NCBI RefSeq assembly: GCF_934191625.1
Contig: NZ_CAKPUG010000008.1
Coordinates: 1-29,487 of the forward strand
Reading direction: 5' to 3'
DNA: 29,487 bases
DNA from: an uncultured Lactococcus sp.
Lineage (GTDB): Bacteria > Bacillota > Bacilli > Lactobacillales > Streptococcaceae
Numbering within the stretch: position 1 is the stretch's first letter; the number at the start of each line of letters is the position of its first letter. Under the pieces are notes generated by a model. It had not been told where the DNA came from, searched no databases, and worked only from the letters and a program-made list of their open reading frames with translations. Made by a program: the position numbers and the translations under genes. Shown here in pieces: positions 9,914 through 17,227 of the stretch.

Positions 9914-11161
9914 TTATCTAATAAAGGCCCGGAGAATATCATTCCAAGTTACAGCAATCATCAGGACTACCATAAAGACAAGCCCAACAAGTGTTAAAAT
10001 ACCTTCTTTTTCTTGTGAAAGAGGTTTACCTCGTAGAGCCTCAACAATATTGAGGACAATCTTTCCTCCGTCAAGGACGGGGATTGGGATTAAATTCACG
10101 ATACCCAGATTGATTGAGAGCATGGCTAGTAACGCAATGACAGATAGTAGTCCTTCTCGAGCTGCTTGCCCACTTAAATCATAAATGGCAACGGGGCCAC
10201 CAAGTTTATCAAGACTTGGCTGAGCAATAAGATTACCTAAAGCTTTAAATATCAGCGTTGTAGCGTTAGCAGCCTGTGTAAAGCCGCCCGTTAATTTATC
10301 CAAAAAACCAGTTTTGATCGTTTGAGTGATACCAATACGGTATCTTCCATCAATTTTTTCTGGTTTAAGCTCTAAGGTCTTTGCCACGCCATCGCGTTCA
10401 ATATCCAGCTTGATTTCACTTCCATCATTTGCACTAATCCGTTGAACAACTTCTTCCCAGTTCCCAGTTTTTTCACCATTGACTGCTTGGATTTTATCCT
10501 TCGGCTGTAAACCTGCTGAATAAGCTGGGGTGTCTGATTGGACTTGTCCAATCTGATTCGTGTTAGAAGGTACACCACCTTGCATAAAAGTGATGATAAT
10601 AAAAGCGATAATCCCTAAAATAAAGTTATTTAAAGGTCCAGCAAAATTTGTTAAAATTTTGCCAAGAACGCTAGCACTTTGATATTGTACATCTCGTGGA
10701 GCGATACGAAGTTCCGTACCATCAGTCTCAATAATCGTTGCATCATGGTCAACTGAATAACGTTTTGTTTCACCGAAAACTTCTCCTTCAATGAAAAGCG
10801 CTTCTTCAAAATCGTATTCAGTGACCAACATGGGAACACTGTTCTCCAAAGTTACTCGTTCCGAAAGATTAATTTTCACGACGTGATTTTCCACAATCAT
10901 CAAAGATGCCGGGGTACCTTTTTTTATTTCTGTTGTATCATCGCCCCAACCCGCCATGCGGACATAGCCTCCAAGAGGAAGTATACGAATGCTATAAAAT
11001 GTGCCATCTTTGGCTTGGTGTGCAAAAATTTTGGGGCCCATTCCAATGGAAAACTCGCGGACTAAAATTCCCGCGCGCTTAGCAAAGAACAAATGACCAT
11101 ACTCATGGACAACAACAATAATACCAAAGACAATGATAAATGTTACCAATGTTTGAATCAA
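9914..11161 (-). CDS. rseP: Site-2 intramembrane zinc metalloprotease RseP/Eep, TTG start
   Basis: This membrane protease cuts transmembrane segments, for example of anti-sigma factors and, in related cocci, of lipoprotein signal peptides that give pheromones. The first membrane helix holds the zinc motif HEYGH at residues 19-23. A central PDZ domain lies at about 205-275 (AYSAGLQPKDKIQAVNG). The second metal motif is near the C terminus (NLIPIPVLDGGK). The 415-residue length is normal. The start codon is TTG at 11161, preceded by GGGAGG at 7 bases. No ATG is available before the catalytic helix, so the TTG start is well supported. It follows cdsA by 176 bases and precedes proS by 26. Confidence 0.95.
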   Translation of the reverse strand: MIQTLVTFIIVFGIIVVVHEYGHLFFAKRAGILVREFSIGMGPKIFAHQAKDGTFYSIRILPLGGYVRMAGWGDDTTEIKKGTPASLMIVENHVVKINLSERVTLENSVPMLVTEYDFEEALFIEGEVFGETKRYSVDHDATIIETDGTELRIAPRDVQYQSASVLGKILTNFAGPLNNFILGIIAFIIITFMQGGVPSNTNQIGQVQSDTPAYSAGLQPKDKIQAVNGEKTGNWEEVVQRISANDGSEIKLDIERDGVAKTLELKPEKIDGRYRIGITQTIKTGFLDKLTGGFTQAANATTLIFKALGNLIAQPSLDKLGGPVAIYDLSGQAAREGLLSVIALLAMLSINLGIVNLIPIPVLDGGKIVLNIVEALRGKPLSQEKEGILTLVGLVFMVVLMIAVTWNDILRAFIR

Positions 11162-11269
11162 TAAAGATCCTCCCTTAATCTTCTAGCTTTTCATCAGCTT
11201 GTGATTGAATAGCTTTAAAGGTGTATGTATTTCTTATTTTCTTTGAAACAAAACTCTCCTTAACACTAT

Positions 11270-11335
11270 ATTTTACCTAAAGCGTAATAAAATGTGAAGT
11301 GAGAGTATTTTTATTTCATATTATTTTACCTAAAG
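11270..11335. repeat. 13-bp direct repeat between cdsA and rseP
   Basis: ATTTTACCTAAAG occurs at 11270-11282 and again at 11323-11335, right beside the cdsA stop codon. The 176-base gap is otherwise AT-rich. No terminator or clear promoter for rseP is seen in it, so the operon may read through. Confidence 0.6.
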
Positions 11336-11337
11336 GC

Positions 11338-12132
11338 TTAGAACAAGCCTAATAAATGCATGATTGGGAAGACAAAGATTAAATTGTCAAAGCGATCAAG
11401 TACACCTCCATGTCCAGGTAAAAGTTTCCCCGAATCTTTGACACCATAATGACGTTTGATGCTTGACTCTACTAAGTCACCAATTTGCCCTACGATAGAA
11501 AAGACAATGGTAAAGAGGACAAGTTTTACCAAGCCGATTTGAGGCAAGTCATTTTTATAAAAAATATACATCAGAATTGCAACGACCACTGCAGACAAGA
11601 TACCTCCAATAGAACCTTCTACAGTCTTATTTGGTGAAACATCAGGAATCAATTTTCGTTTACCAATTGACTGCCCTACAAAGTAGGCACCAATATCTGT
11701 AGACCAAACAATAAATAAGGCCAAAAAGACTACAGCTAAACCACTCTCACGTGCCAAGAGCAAACTTTGAAAACCAATGCCTACATAGAAGGCTGAGAGA
11801 AAAGGAAAACCGATATCTTCGAAACTATATGATCCTTTTGAAAAAACCATAGCCGTCAACATACCAAACAAACAGAGCATGAAGAGTAGTGTGCTCCCCT
11901 CAACGTCCATACCAAAGAAATATTTCCCAATTGGCAAAGCCAAACATAAGGCCGCCATGGTTGATAATATTCCTTCGAAAGACATCAGCTGTAGTTTATG
12001 CATTTTGAACAGTTCATTCATCGCTATAATAACCAACAATGCTATTAATATTTGAAAATAGGCACCGCCTGCCAACATTAGGCCAATAAAAACGGCTCCT
12101 CCGATAATAGCAGTGATTATACGCTTTATCAT
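11338..12132 (-). CDS. cdsA: Phosphatidate cytidylyltransferase
   Basis: This membrane enzyme makes CDP-diacylglycerol from phosphatidic acid and CTP, the branch point for phosphatidylglycerol and cardiolipin. The 264-residue protein is a polytopic membrane protein. Near its C terminus it has the family signature, with IKRHYGVKDSGK followed by LPGHGGVLDRFD (about residues 224-250). The aspartates of the SxxKRxxxxKDxG and GHGGxxDRxD blocks, which bind metal and substrate, are present. The start codon overlaps the uppS stop codon by 4 bases (ATGA), showing translational coupling with uppS. Confidence 0.96.
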   Translation of the reverse strand: MIKRIITAIIGGAVFIGLMLAGGAYFQILIALLVIIAMNELFKMHKLQLMSFEGILSTMAALCLALPIGKYFFGMDVEGSTLLFMLCLFGMLTAMVFSKGSYSFEDIGFPFLSAFYVGIGFQSLLLARESGLAVVFLALFIVWSTDIGAYFVGQSIGKRKLIPDVSPNKTVEGSIGGILSAVVVAILMYIFYKNDLPQIGLVKLVLFTIVFSIVGQIGDLVESSIKRHYGVKDSGKLLPGHGGVLDRFDNLIFVFPIMHLLGLF

Positions 12133-12866
12133 TTTATTCCTCCATATCTGCGATCACGTTTTTGAAACTCTAAAATAGCAGCATCTAAAGCTGCTTCATC
12201 AAAATCTGGCCAAGCTACATCTGTAAAGTAAAGCTCGCTGTAGGCAGCCTGCCAAGGTAAAAAGTTAGACAAACGTAATTCCCCTGAAGTCCGGACAATC
12301 AAATCTGGATCCCGTAACTCTTCAGGTAAAATTGAAGTCTGCAAATGGGCGGAAAGTTCTTCTTCCGTAATTTTCGACAAGTCTTTACCATTTTTTGCCA
12401 ACTCTTGAATAGCCAAAAGGATATCCCGACGCCCGCCATAATTCATGGCAAAGTTAAGAATCATACCTGTATTATTTGCTGTTTCAGAAGCTGCACGATC
12501 AATTGAATTTAAAGTTGCTTTTGGTAAACCTTCGCGCTCACCAATCATCCTAATTTGAATATTTTCTTCGTTAAGTATCGGAAGATATTTACTATAAAAA
12601 TCAATGGGCAAACTCATGATAAACTTAACTTCATCCATAGGACGAGACCAGTTTTCTGTCGAAAAAGCATAAACAGTCATTACTTTTACACCACGTCTTT
12701 GACCGTGGATAGCTGCTGACTTCAGGGCATCCATTCCAGCCTTATGCCCAAAAATTCTGGGCTTTCCTTGTCTTTTAGCCCAACGGCCATTACCATCCAT
12801 AATTATTCCTATATGCCGTGGCACTGGAACTTGCTCTTGCGAGTTATTTTTTAAGTTATTAAACAT
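12129..12866 (-). CDS. uppS: Undecaprenyl diphosphate synthase
   Basis: This cytoplasmic cis-prenyltransferase makes the C55 lipid carrier used for peptidoglycan and wall polymers, by adding isopentenyl units to farnesyl diphosphate. The protein has 245 residues, the usual length. The catalytic block IIMDGNGRWAKRQG contains the essential Asp at residue 24. HKAGMDAL, FSTENWSRP and RTSGELRLSNFLPWQ, all conserved in the family, follow. The ATG at 12866 has a GAGGTG box close upstream. It is the first gene of the operon and overlaps cdsA by 4 bases. Confidence 0.97.
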   Translation of the reverse strand: MFNNLKNNSQEQVPVPRHIGIIMDGNGRWAKRQGKPRIFGHKAGMDALKSAAIHGQRRGVKVMTVYAFSTENWSRPMDEVKFIMSLPIDFYSKYLPILNEENIQIRMIGEREGLPKATLNSIDRAASETANNTGMILNFAMNYGGRRDILLAIQELAKNGKDLSKITEEELSAHLQTSILPEELRDPDLIVRTSGELRLSNFLPWQAAYSELYFTDVAWPDFDEAALDAAILEFQKRDRRYGGIK

Positions 12867-12889
12867 AGCACCTCACAGTTAGTATTCCC

Positions 12890-12898
12890 ATTTTATCA
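12890..12898 (-). promoter_or_regulatory. Extended -10 promoter of the uppS operon
   Basis: The minus strand reads TGATAAAAT, an extended -10 element, 24 bases before the uppS start codon. The -35 region is weak. The spacer to yajC (12867-13064) also holds the yajC terminator, so uppS likely needs its own promoter. Confidence 0.5.
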
Positions 12899-13015
12899 TA
12901 TTTTAGATAAAAACACAGTTAAATTCGATAAATTTTGCTCTAAAGACACTTCAATAGTGGCTTTCTAAAGAGAACAAGACCTGTTTTTACAATATAATCT
13001 CGGGTTTTTAGAAAA

Positions 13016-13041
13016 ACAAAAAACCTATCACAAGTGATAGG
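13016..13041 (-). terminator. Terminator of yajC
   Basis: CCTATCAC (13024-13031) and GTGATAGG (13034-13041) form a perfect 8-bp stem, followed by a T-run on the minus strand. It lies just past the yajC stop codon. Confidence 0.85.
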
Positions 13042-13064
13042 CTTTTAAACTTATCTTTTACTGC

Positions 13065-13400
13065 TTATTCTTCGATTGGGTTATCTTCTTTTTTAGTTTC
13101 TTCGACAACTGTTGTTTCAGAAACTGTTGGTGCTGCAGCAGTATTGTTTTTTACTGTTTTAACAGCTGCACGGTCAAATGTCAAAATAACGCCTTCACAG
13201 TCTAATTCAATTGTTGCATCAGCTTCGTTAATACCACTCAAGACACCGTGTAAACCACCAATAGTTACGATTTCTGCGCCAATAACCATTGAGTTCAATT
13301 GTTCTTGACGTTGTTGTTGAGCTTTCTTTTGACTACGGTTCATGAAGAACATCATCCCACCTACAACAACAACCATAAAGATCAAAGACATAACATTCAT
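13065..13400 (-). CDS. yajC: Preprotein translocase subunit YajC
   Basis: YajC is a small membrane protein that associates with the SecDF part of the Sec export machinery. The 111-residue product has one N-terminal membrane segment (about residues 4-20, then NRSQKKAQQQRQEQ). The conserved small domain (GAEIVTIGGLHGVL, about 42-55) follows, with a charged, low-complexity tail rich in T, V and E. The ATG at 13400 has AAAGGAG upstream. It has its own strong promoter and terminator, so it is probably monocistronic even though uppS lies next on the same strand. Confidence 0.93.
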   Translation of the reverse strand: MNVMSLIFMVVVVGGMMFFMNRSQKKAQQQRQEQLNSMVIGAEIVTIGGLHGVLSGINEADATIELDCEGVILTFDRAAVKTVKNNTAAAPTVSETTVVEETKKEDNPIEE

Positions 13401-13427
13401 TTATTAAATTCTCCTTTAAAACATTGA

Positions 13428-13436
13428 TTATCCACA
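13428..13436 (+). promoter_or_regulatory. Perfect DnaA box in the yajC leader
   Basis: TTATCCACA, the consensus DnaA-binding 9-mer, lies between the yajC -10 box and its ribosome binding site. It sits about 13 bases downstream of the -10 box, where bound DnaA could block transcription. A role in regulation is inference. Confidence 0.55.
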
Positions 13437-13448
13437 GACAATAGCACT

Positions 13449-13477
13449 ATTATAGCACATTTTGTAAGGGCTGTCTA
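13449..13477 (-). promoter_or_regulatory. Promoter of yajC
   Basis: On the minus strand TAGACA (13472-13477) stands exactly 17 bases from TATAAT (13449-13454). The TATAAT is preceded by TGC, giving an extended -10. The -35 box overlaps the stop codon of the AlkD-like gene upstream. Confidence 0.85.
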
Positions 13478-14122
13478 TAAATACTTAGTCGCTTCACGTA
13501 AAGTCAAAGTTGCAAGTTTGTCTTTATTTTCTGAAAGAAAGTGGGCAACCCATTTTGGATTCGTCTTCGAATAATCTCTTAACGCCCATCCAATTGCTTT
13601 ATTAATAAAAAATTCTTTTGACCCCAGATTATTTTGAATTACACAGGCTAAGAGTTCTGTATCAGTTACTTCTTTGAAGCCAAGCTGACAGTCAATAGCG
13701 ATTCGTCGAATCCAAAAATTTTCATCTATTGACCATTGCAAAATATCTTGTCTTTCTATCTTCTCGCTTAACAACAAATATCCAACCACTTCATCCAGGC
13801 TATCCACTGTTTCCCACCAAGATTTGGTCGTTGCCAATTGATAAATTTTTGGTAGATCTGTAGCCTTTAGATATTTCTTCATTTTTCGGAGATAATCACA
13901 AGCTAAATATTGAAATTCTCTTTCTGCTTCTGACCATAATCGCTCAATAAGTTTCCAATCCACTACTTTTTTCTGAGTTTTTTCCTTCAAAAAACTTTTG
14001 GATAACTCACGACGAACTGGTGTAGGAAGCCCTAAAAATTTAAATTGGTCTCGCAAATAAGCTTCTTGCTTCTTAGCCTTTGCTGCATCAGCATGAGCAT
14101 GAAAGTCCTCTATAATTTTCAT
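13475..14122 (-). CDS. DNA alkylation repair protein, AlkD-like glycosylase
   Basis: The 215-residue product matches the AlkD/AlkC-type family of HEAT-repeat DNA glycosylases, which remove 3- and 7-alkylpurines without base flipping. The helical-repeat character is clear along the protein. Recognisable family blocks are [11 protein letters not shown] (about 29-39), [12 protein letters not shown], and [15 protein letters not shown] (about 98-113). This last block carries the Trp and Asp that line the lesion-binding groove. [14 protein letters not shown] and [18 protein letters not shown] follow. Its start overlaps the rlmH stop by 4 bases, so both are translated from one transcript. Substrate has not been shown for this protein. 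Confidence 0.88.
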   Translation of the reverse strand: MKIIEDFHAHADAAKAKKQEAYLRDQFKFLGLPTPVRRELSKSFLKEKTQKKVVDWKLIERLWSEAEREFQYLACDYLRKMKKYLKATDLPKIYQLATTKSWWETVDSLDEVVGYLLLSEKIERQDILQWSIDENFWIRRIAIDCQLGFKEVTDTELLACVIQNNLGSKEFFINKAIGWALRDYSKTNPKWVAHFLSENKDKLATLTLREATKYL

Positions 14123-14598
14123 TTATGATAGGCGCTCCCTCTATTTATCATTTGTGCACGATAAATTTGTTCAATAAGTACAAGTCGCATTAATTGATGC
14201 GGCAAAGTAAACCGTCCAAAAGAAATTTGTAAATCACTTCGTTTATAGACAGCATCAGATAATCCTAAAGAGCCACCTATTACCAAAACCAATTGGCGTG
14301 TACCATAAATTTCACAGTTTTTCACAAATTCAGCCAAATCCTCACTAGTCATTAGCTTTCCTTGAATGGCAAGAATAGCCAATTTATCCCCATCCTCAAT
14401 TCGAGCCAGTATTTTTTCACCTTCTCGATTTTTTACTGCTTCTTTTTCCTTATCTGAGGCATTATCGGGAATTTTTTCATCGGGCAACTCAATAATTTCC
14501 ACAGGGTTCATCGTACGCATACGCTTTTGGTATTCAGCTATTCCATCTATGAGGTACTTTTCTTTCAGCTTTCCTACAACAATTAATTTTATCTTCAT
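14119..14598 (-). CDS. rlmH: 23S rRNA (pseudouridine1915-N3)-methyltransferase RlmH
   Basis: RlmH is a SPOUT-class enzyme that methylates pseudouridine 1915 in helix 69 of 23S rRNA on assembled ribosomes. The 159-residue length is standard. The N terminus [16 protein letters not shown] and the knotted SAM-binding region ([13 protein letters not shown], then [13 protein letters not shown] and [17 protein letters not shown] at the C terminus) are diagnostic. A GGAG box lies unusually close to the ATG at 14598, about one base away, but no other start fits the family. It is divergent from htrA across a DnaA-box cluster and overlaps the AlkD-like gene by 4 bases. Confidence 0.96.
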   Translation of the reverse strand: MKIKLIVVGKLKEKYLIDGIAEYQKRMRTMNPVEIIELPDEKIPDNASDKEKEAVKNREGEKILARIEDGDKLAILAIQGKLMTSEDLAEFVKNCEIYGTRQLVLVIGGSLGLSDAVYKRSDLQISFGRFTLPHQLMRLVLIEQIYRAQMINRGSAYHK

Positions 14599-14646
14599 TC
14601 TCCTATTTTATCTTTTTCCCCAGTTGAAAGCAAAATGAAAGCTAGA

Positions 14647-14750
14647 TTTATCAACATTTATCCCAATTTATCCACATTCTTGTGGAAAAGCTGTGAATTT
14701 TATTCACTTGTTCACAATTACTATCATGTTTTACACAGAATTGTGGAAAA
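14647..14750. promoter_or_regulatory. Cluster of DnaA boxes between rlmH and htrA
   Basis: Three 9-mers repeat at exactly 10-base spacing: TTATCAACA (14648), TTATCCCAA (14658) and TTATCCACA (14668, perfect). They are followed by TTTTCCACA on the minus strand (14681-14689), TTATTCACT (14700), TTGTTCACA (14708), TTTTACACA (14729-14737) and TTTTCCACA on the minus strand (14742-14750). At least four match TTWTNCACA fully. This density is typical of an origin or a DnaA-titrating or regulatory locus. No dnaA, dnaN or parB gene is adjacent in this window. Confidence 0.75.
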
Positions 14751-14901
14751 CTTATTCTTCTATTTCCATTTTAGTGGCTTTTAAGGTATTATATAAATGT
14801 GAGTATCCCCCTATTATAAGTATTATATTAAAGATTATTTAAGGAATGTACATTATACTTGTGTATAAATATTTCTTACTGGAAAAGGAGAATCTTGTAC
14901 T

Positions 14902-16119
14902 ATGGCAAAGAAAAATATCGCCTCATTACTTATTACGGGCGTAGCCGGAGGTGCTATAGCCCTCGGAGGTAGTGCTATCTACCAAAACATGACCAACACA
15001 CCCTCAACTAATAATACTACTGACAATTCTGTAAATACAGTGAACGTACAAGTAAATACAGATACAACCAAAGCAATCAAGAAGATTTCGAATACTGTTG
15101 TTTCCGTTCTTAATTACCAAAAATCGTCCTCAAGCAATGATTTCGAAAAGATTTTCGGCGAAGGCAGTGCAAACAGTAATGAAAGTAATACCCCACAGCT
15201 GGCTGGAGAAGGATCTGGTGTTATTTATAAAAAAGACGGAAATACTGCATATATTGTAACTAACTATCATGTTATTGAAGGCGCTTCGTCTTTAGAAGTT
15301 CTCATGGCTGGTGGTCAAAAAGTTACTGCTGAAGTCGTTGGTTCTGATGCTTATTCTGACTTAGCCGTCCTTAAAATTGATGCTAAATATGTCAAAGAAA
15401 CAGCAACATTCGGGAACTCTGACAAACTTACTGTTGGCGAGCCAGCTATCGCGGTGGGTTCTCCACTGGGAAGTGAATATGCCAACTCAGCAACAGAAGG
15501 AATTGTTTCAAGTCTTAATCGCAATGTTACATTGCAAAACAGCCAAGGCCAAACCATTAATGTTAATGCTATCCAAACAGATGCAGCGATAAACCCCGGG
15601 AACTCTGGCGGTGCACTCATAAATATTCAGGGACAAGTCATCGGGATCACCTCAAGTAAAATTACCTCAACACCAAGTGGAACAAGCGGCAGCGGTGTCT
15701 CTGTAGAAGGCATGGGCTTTGCGATTCCGGCCAATGACGTGGTCAACATTATTAATAAGTTGGAGAAGGATGGCAAAGTTATTCGACCAGCTCTCGGTGT
15801 GCAGATGGTTAACTTATCAAGTCTTTCACAAAATATGTTAGCATCACTTAACCTTCCTGAAGATGTTACTAATGGTGTGGCTATCGCTGAGGTTCAAGCA
15901 GGAATGCCTGCCGCTAAAGCTGGACTCAAGCAAGGTGATGTTATTGTTAAAATCAATGATGATGAAATCACCTCAAGTGTGAACCTTCAAAGTACACTTT
16001 ATAAATCTTCAATCGGTGATACAATCAAGGTAACTTATTATCGTAATGGAAAACAAGCTACTACGAATATTAAGTTGGATAAAACAAGTAGTGATATTAA
16101 CTTTGACAAACAAAATTAA
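14902..16119 (+). CDS. htrA: Surface serine protease HtrA (DegP family)
   Basis: HtrA is a membrane-anchored quality-control protease and chaperone that degrades misfolded exported proteins and processes surface proteins. The 405-residue product has one N-terminal membrane segment (about residues 5-26), then a low-complexity N/T/S linker. The trypsin-like domain follows with the triad His123 (NYHVIEG), Asp153 (DLAVLKI) and Ser235 (GNSGGALIN). There is one PDZ domain at about 295-390 (AAKAGLKQGDVIVKIND). The ATG at 14902 has AAAGGAG 11 bases upstream. It is divergent from rlmH across the DnaA-box cluster, and a terminator follows directly. A single gene for HtrA near rlmH is usual in Streptococcaceae. 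Confidence 0.97.
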   Translation: MAKKNIASLLITGVAGGAIALGGSAIYQNMTNTPSTNNTTDNSVNTVNVQVNTDTTKAIKKISNTVVSVLNYQKSSSSNDFEKIFGEGSANSNESNTPQLAGEGSGVIYKKDGNTAYIVTNYHVIEGASSLEVLMAGGQKVTAEVVGSDAYSDLAVLKIDAKYVKETATFGNSDKLTVGEPAIAVGSPLGSEYANSATEGIVSSLNRNVTLQNSQGQTINVNAIQTDAAINPGNSGGALINIQGQVIGITSSKITSTPSGTSGSGVSVEGMGFAIPANDVVNIINKLEKDGKVIRPALGVQMVNLSSLSQNMLASLNLPEDVTNGVAIAEVQAGMPAAKAGLKQGDVIVKINDDEITSSVNLQSTLYKSSIGDTIKVTYYRNGKQATTNIKLDKTSSDINFDKQN

Positions 16120-16127
16120 AAAATTAC

Positions 16128-16153
16128 ATCCCCTTAAAACAGGGGATTTTTTT
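16128..16153 (+). terminator. Terminator of htrA
   Basis: ATCCCC (16128-16133) pairs with GGGGAT (16142-16147), followed by a seven-T run. It lies 9 bases past the htrA stop codon. Confidence 0.9.
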
Positions 16154-16200
16154 GATAAGTAATTATAATAAATATTTATTTTTTGTTAATAGAATTATGG

Positions 16201-16206
16201 TAAAAT
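16201..16206 (+). promoter_or_regulatory. Putative -10 box of the glycolipid synthase genes
   Basis: TAAAAT ends 10 bases before the ATG at 16217, so the transcript would begin only about 4 bases before the start codon. No -35 box at the proper distance is clear. No ribosome binding site precedes the ATG. Confidence 0.4.
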
Positions 16207-16216
16207 AGTGATAAGC

Positions 16217-17215
16217 ATGAAAATATTACTTTATTTAGAAGCCGAACAAATTTTGAGTCGCTCAGGAATTGGTCGTGCAATGAAACATCAACAAAGAGCA
16301 TTAGATCTAATGCAGGTAGATTGGACACAAAATCCAAATGAGGATTATGACATTCTCCATCTCAATACTTACGGGCCGCAAAGTTGGCGAATGCTCAAAA
16401 AAGCCAAAAAAGCTGGAAAAAAAGTTATCTTCCACGGACATTCTACAGAAGAAGATTTCCGAGATTCATTTCTCGGTTCTAACTTGATTTCACCTTTATT
16501 TAAACGCTACTTGATGCGTTTTTATCGTCAAGCTGATTTGGTGATTACGCCTACAGGCTATTCAGCTGGCCTTTTACGTGGGTATGGCTTGACTTGTCCT
16601 ATTCTACCTATCTCAAACGGGATTGATTTGAACAAGTATCAAGCAAATCCTGAGAAAGAAGAAGCCTTCCGTCAATATTTTAAGATTAAAGATAAGCAAA
16701 AAGTGGTTATCTGTGCTGGTCTTTATTTTAAACGGAAGGGCATTGACGATTTCATTAAAGTGGCTGAAAACATGCCAAATGTTCAGTTTATCTGGTTTGG
16801 CTATCAGAATCTTTGGACCATTCCCGGCTGGGTACGTCGTCTAGTCAAAAAGAACCATCCTGACAATGTATGCTTCCCTGGCTATATCAAGGGAGACATT
16901 TATGAGGGAGCAATGACTGCTGCTGATGCCTTCTTCTTCCCTTCACGCGAAGAAACCGAAGGAATTGTGGTTTTAGAAGCTCTGGCTAGCCATCAAAATG
17001 TCGTAGTACGTGATATTCCAGTTTATAAAGGGTGGCTCGATCCCACATCAGCTAGTTTAGCCTCAGATGTTGATGGTTTTGTAGCTGAACTCAAAAAAGT
17101 ATTGAACGGCACAATTGATAAAACAGAAAAAGGCTATCAAGTAGCACAAACACGCGCCATTGAAAATGTCGCGGCTGAGCTTGCTGCTGCTTATCGCCAA
17201 ACTTTGGAGTTATAA
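16217..17215 (+). CDS. cpoA: Glycolipid glycosyltransferase, CpoA-like (GT4)
   Basis: The 332-residue product is a GT4-family glycosyltransferase resembling pneumococcal CpoA. CpoA adds the second sugar to monoglucosyl-diacylglycerol at the inner membrane face, making the glycolipid that anchors lipoteichoic acid. Seen are an N terminus MKILLYLEAEQILSRSG, the nucleotide-sugar region (VICAGLYFKRKGIDDF, about 166-181) and the EX7E motif REETEGIVVLEA (about 244-255). The ATG at 16217 was chosen over a GTG at 16208, although neither has a good ribosome binding site. The partner synthase gene begins 12 bases downstream. Which sugar is transferred cannot be read from sequence. Confidence 0.85.
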   Translation: MKILLYLEAEQILSRSGIGRAMKHQQRALDLMQVDWTQNPNEDYDILHLNTYGPQSWRMLKKAKKAGKKVIFHGHSTEEDFRDSFLGSNLISPLFKRYLMRFYRQADLVITPTGYSAGLLRGYGLTCPILPISNGIDLNKYQANPEKEEAFRQYFKIKDKQKVVICAGLYFKRKGIDDFIKVAENMPNVQFIWFGYQNLWTIPGWVRRLVKKNHPDNVCFPGYIKGDIYEGAMTAADAFFFPSREETEGIVVLEALASHQNVVVRDIPVYKGWLDPTSASLASDVDGFVAELKKVLNGTIDKTEKGYQVAQTRAIENVAAELAAAYRQTLEL

Positions 17216-17227
17216 AAGAGAAAAACT

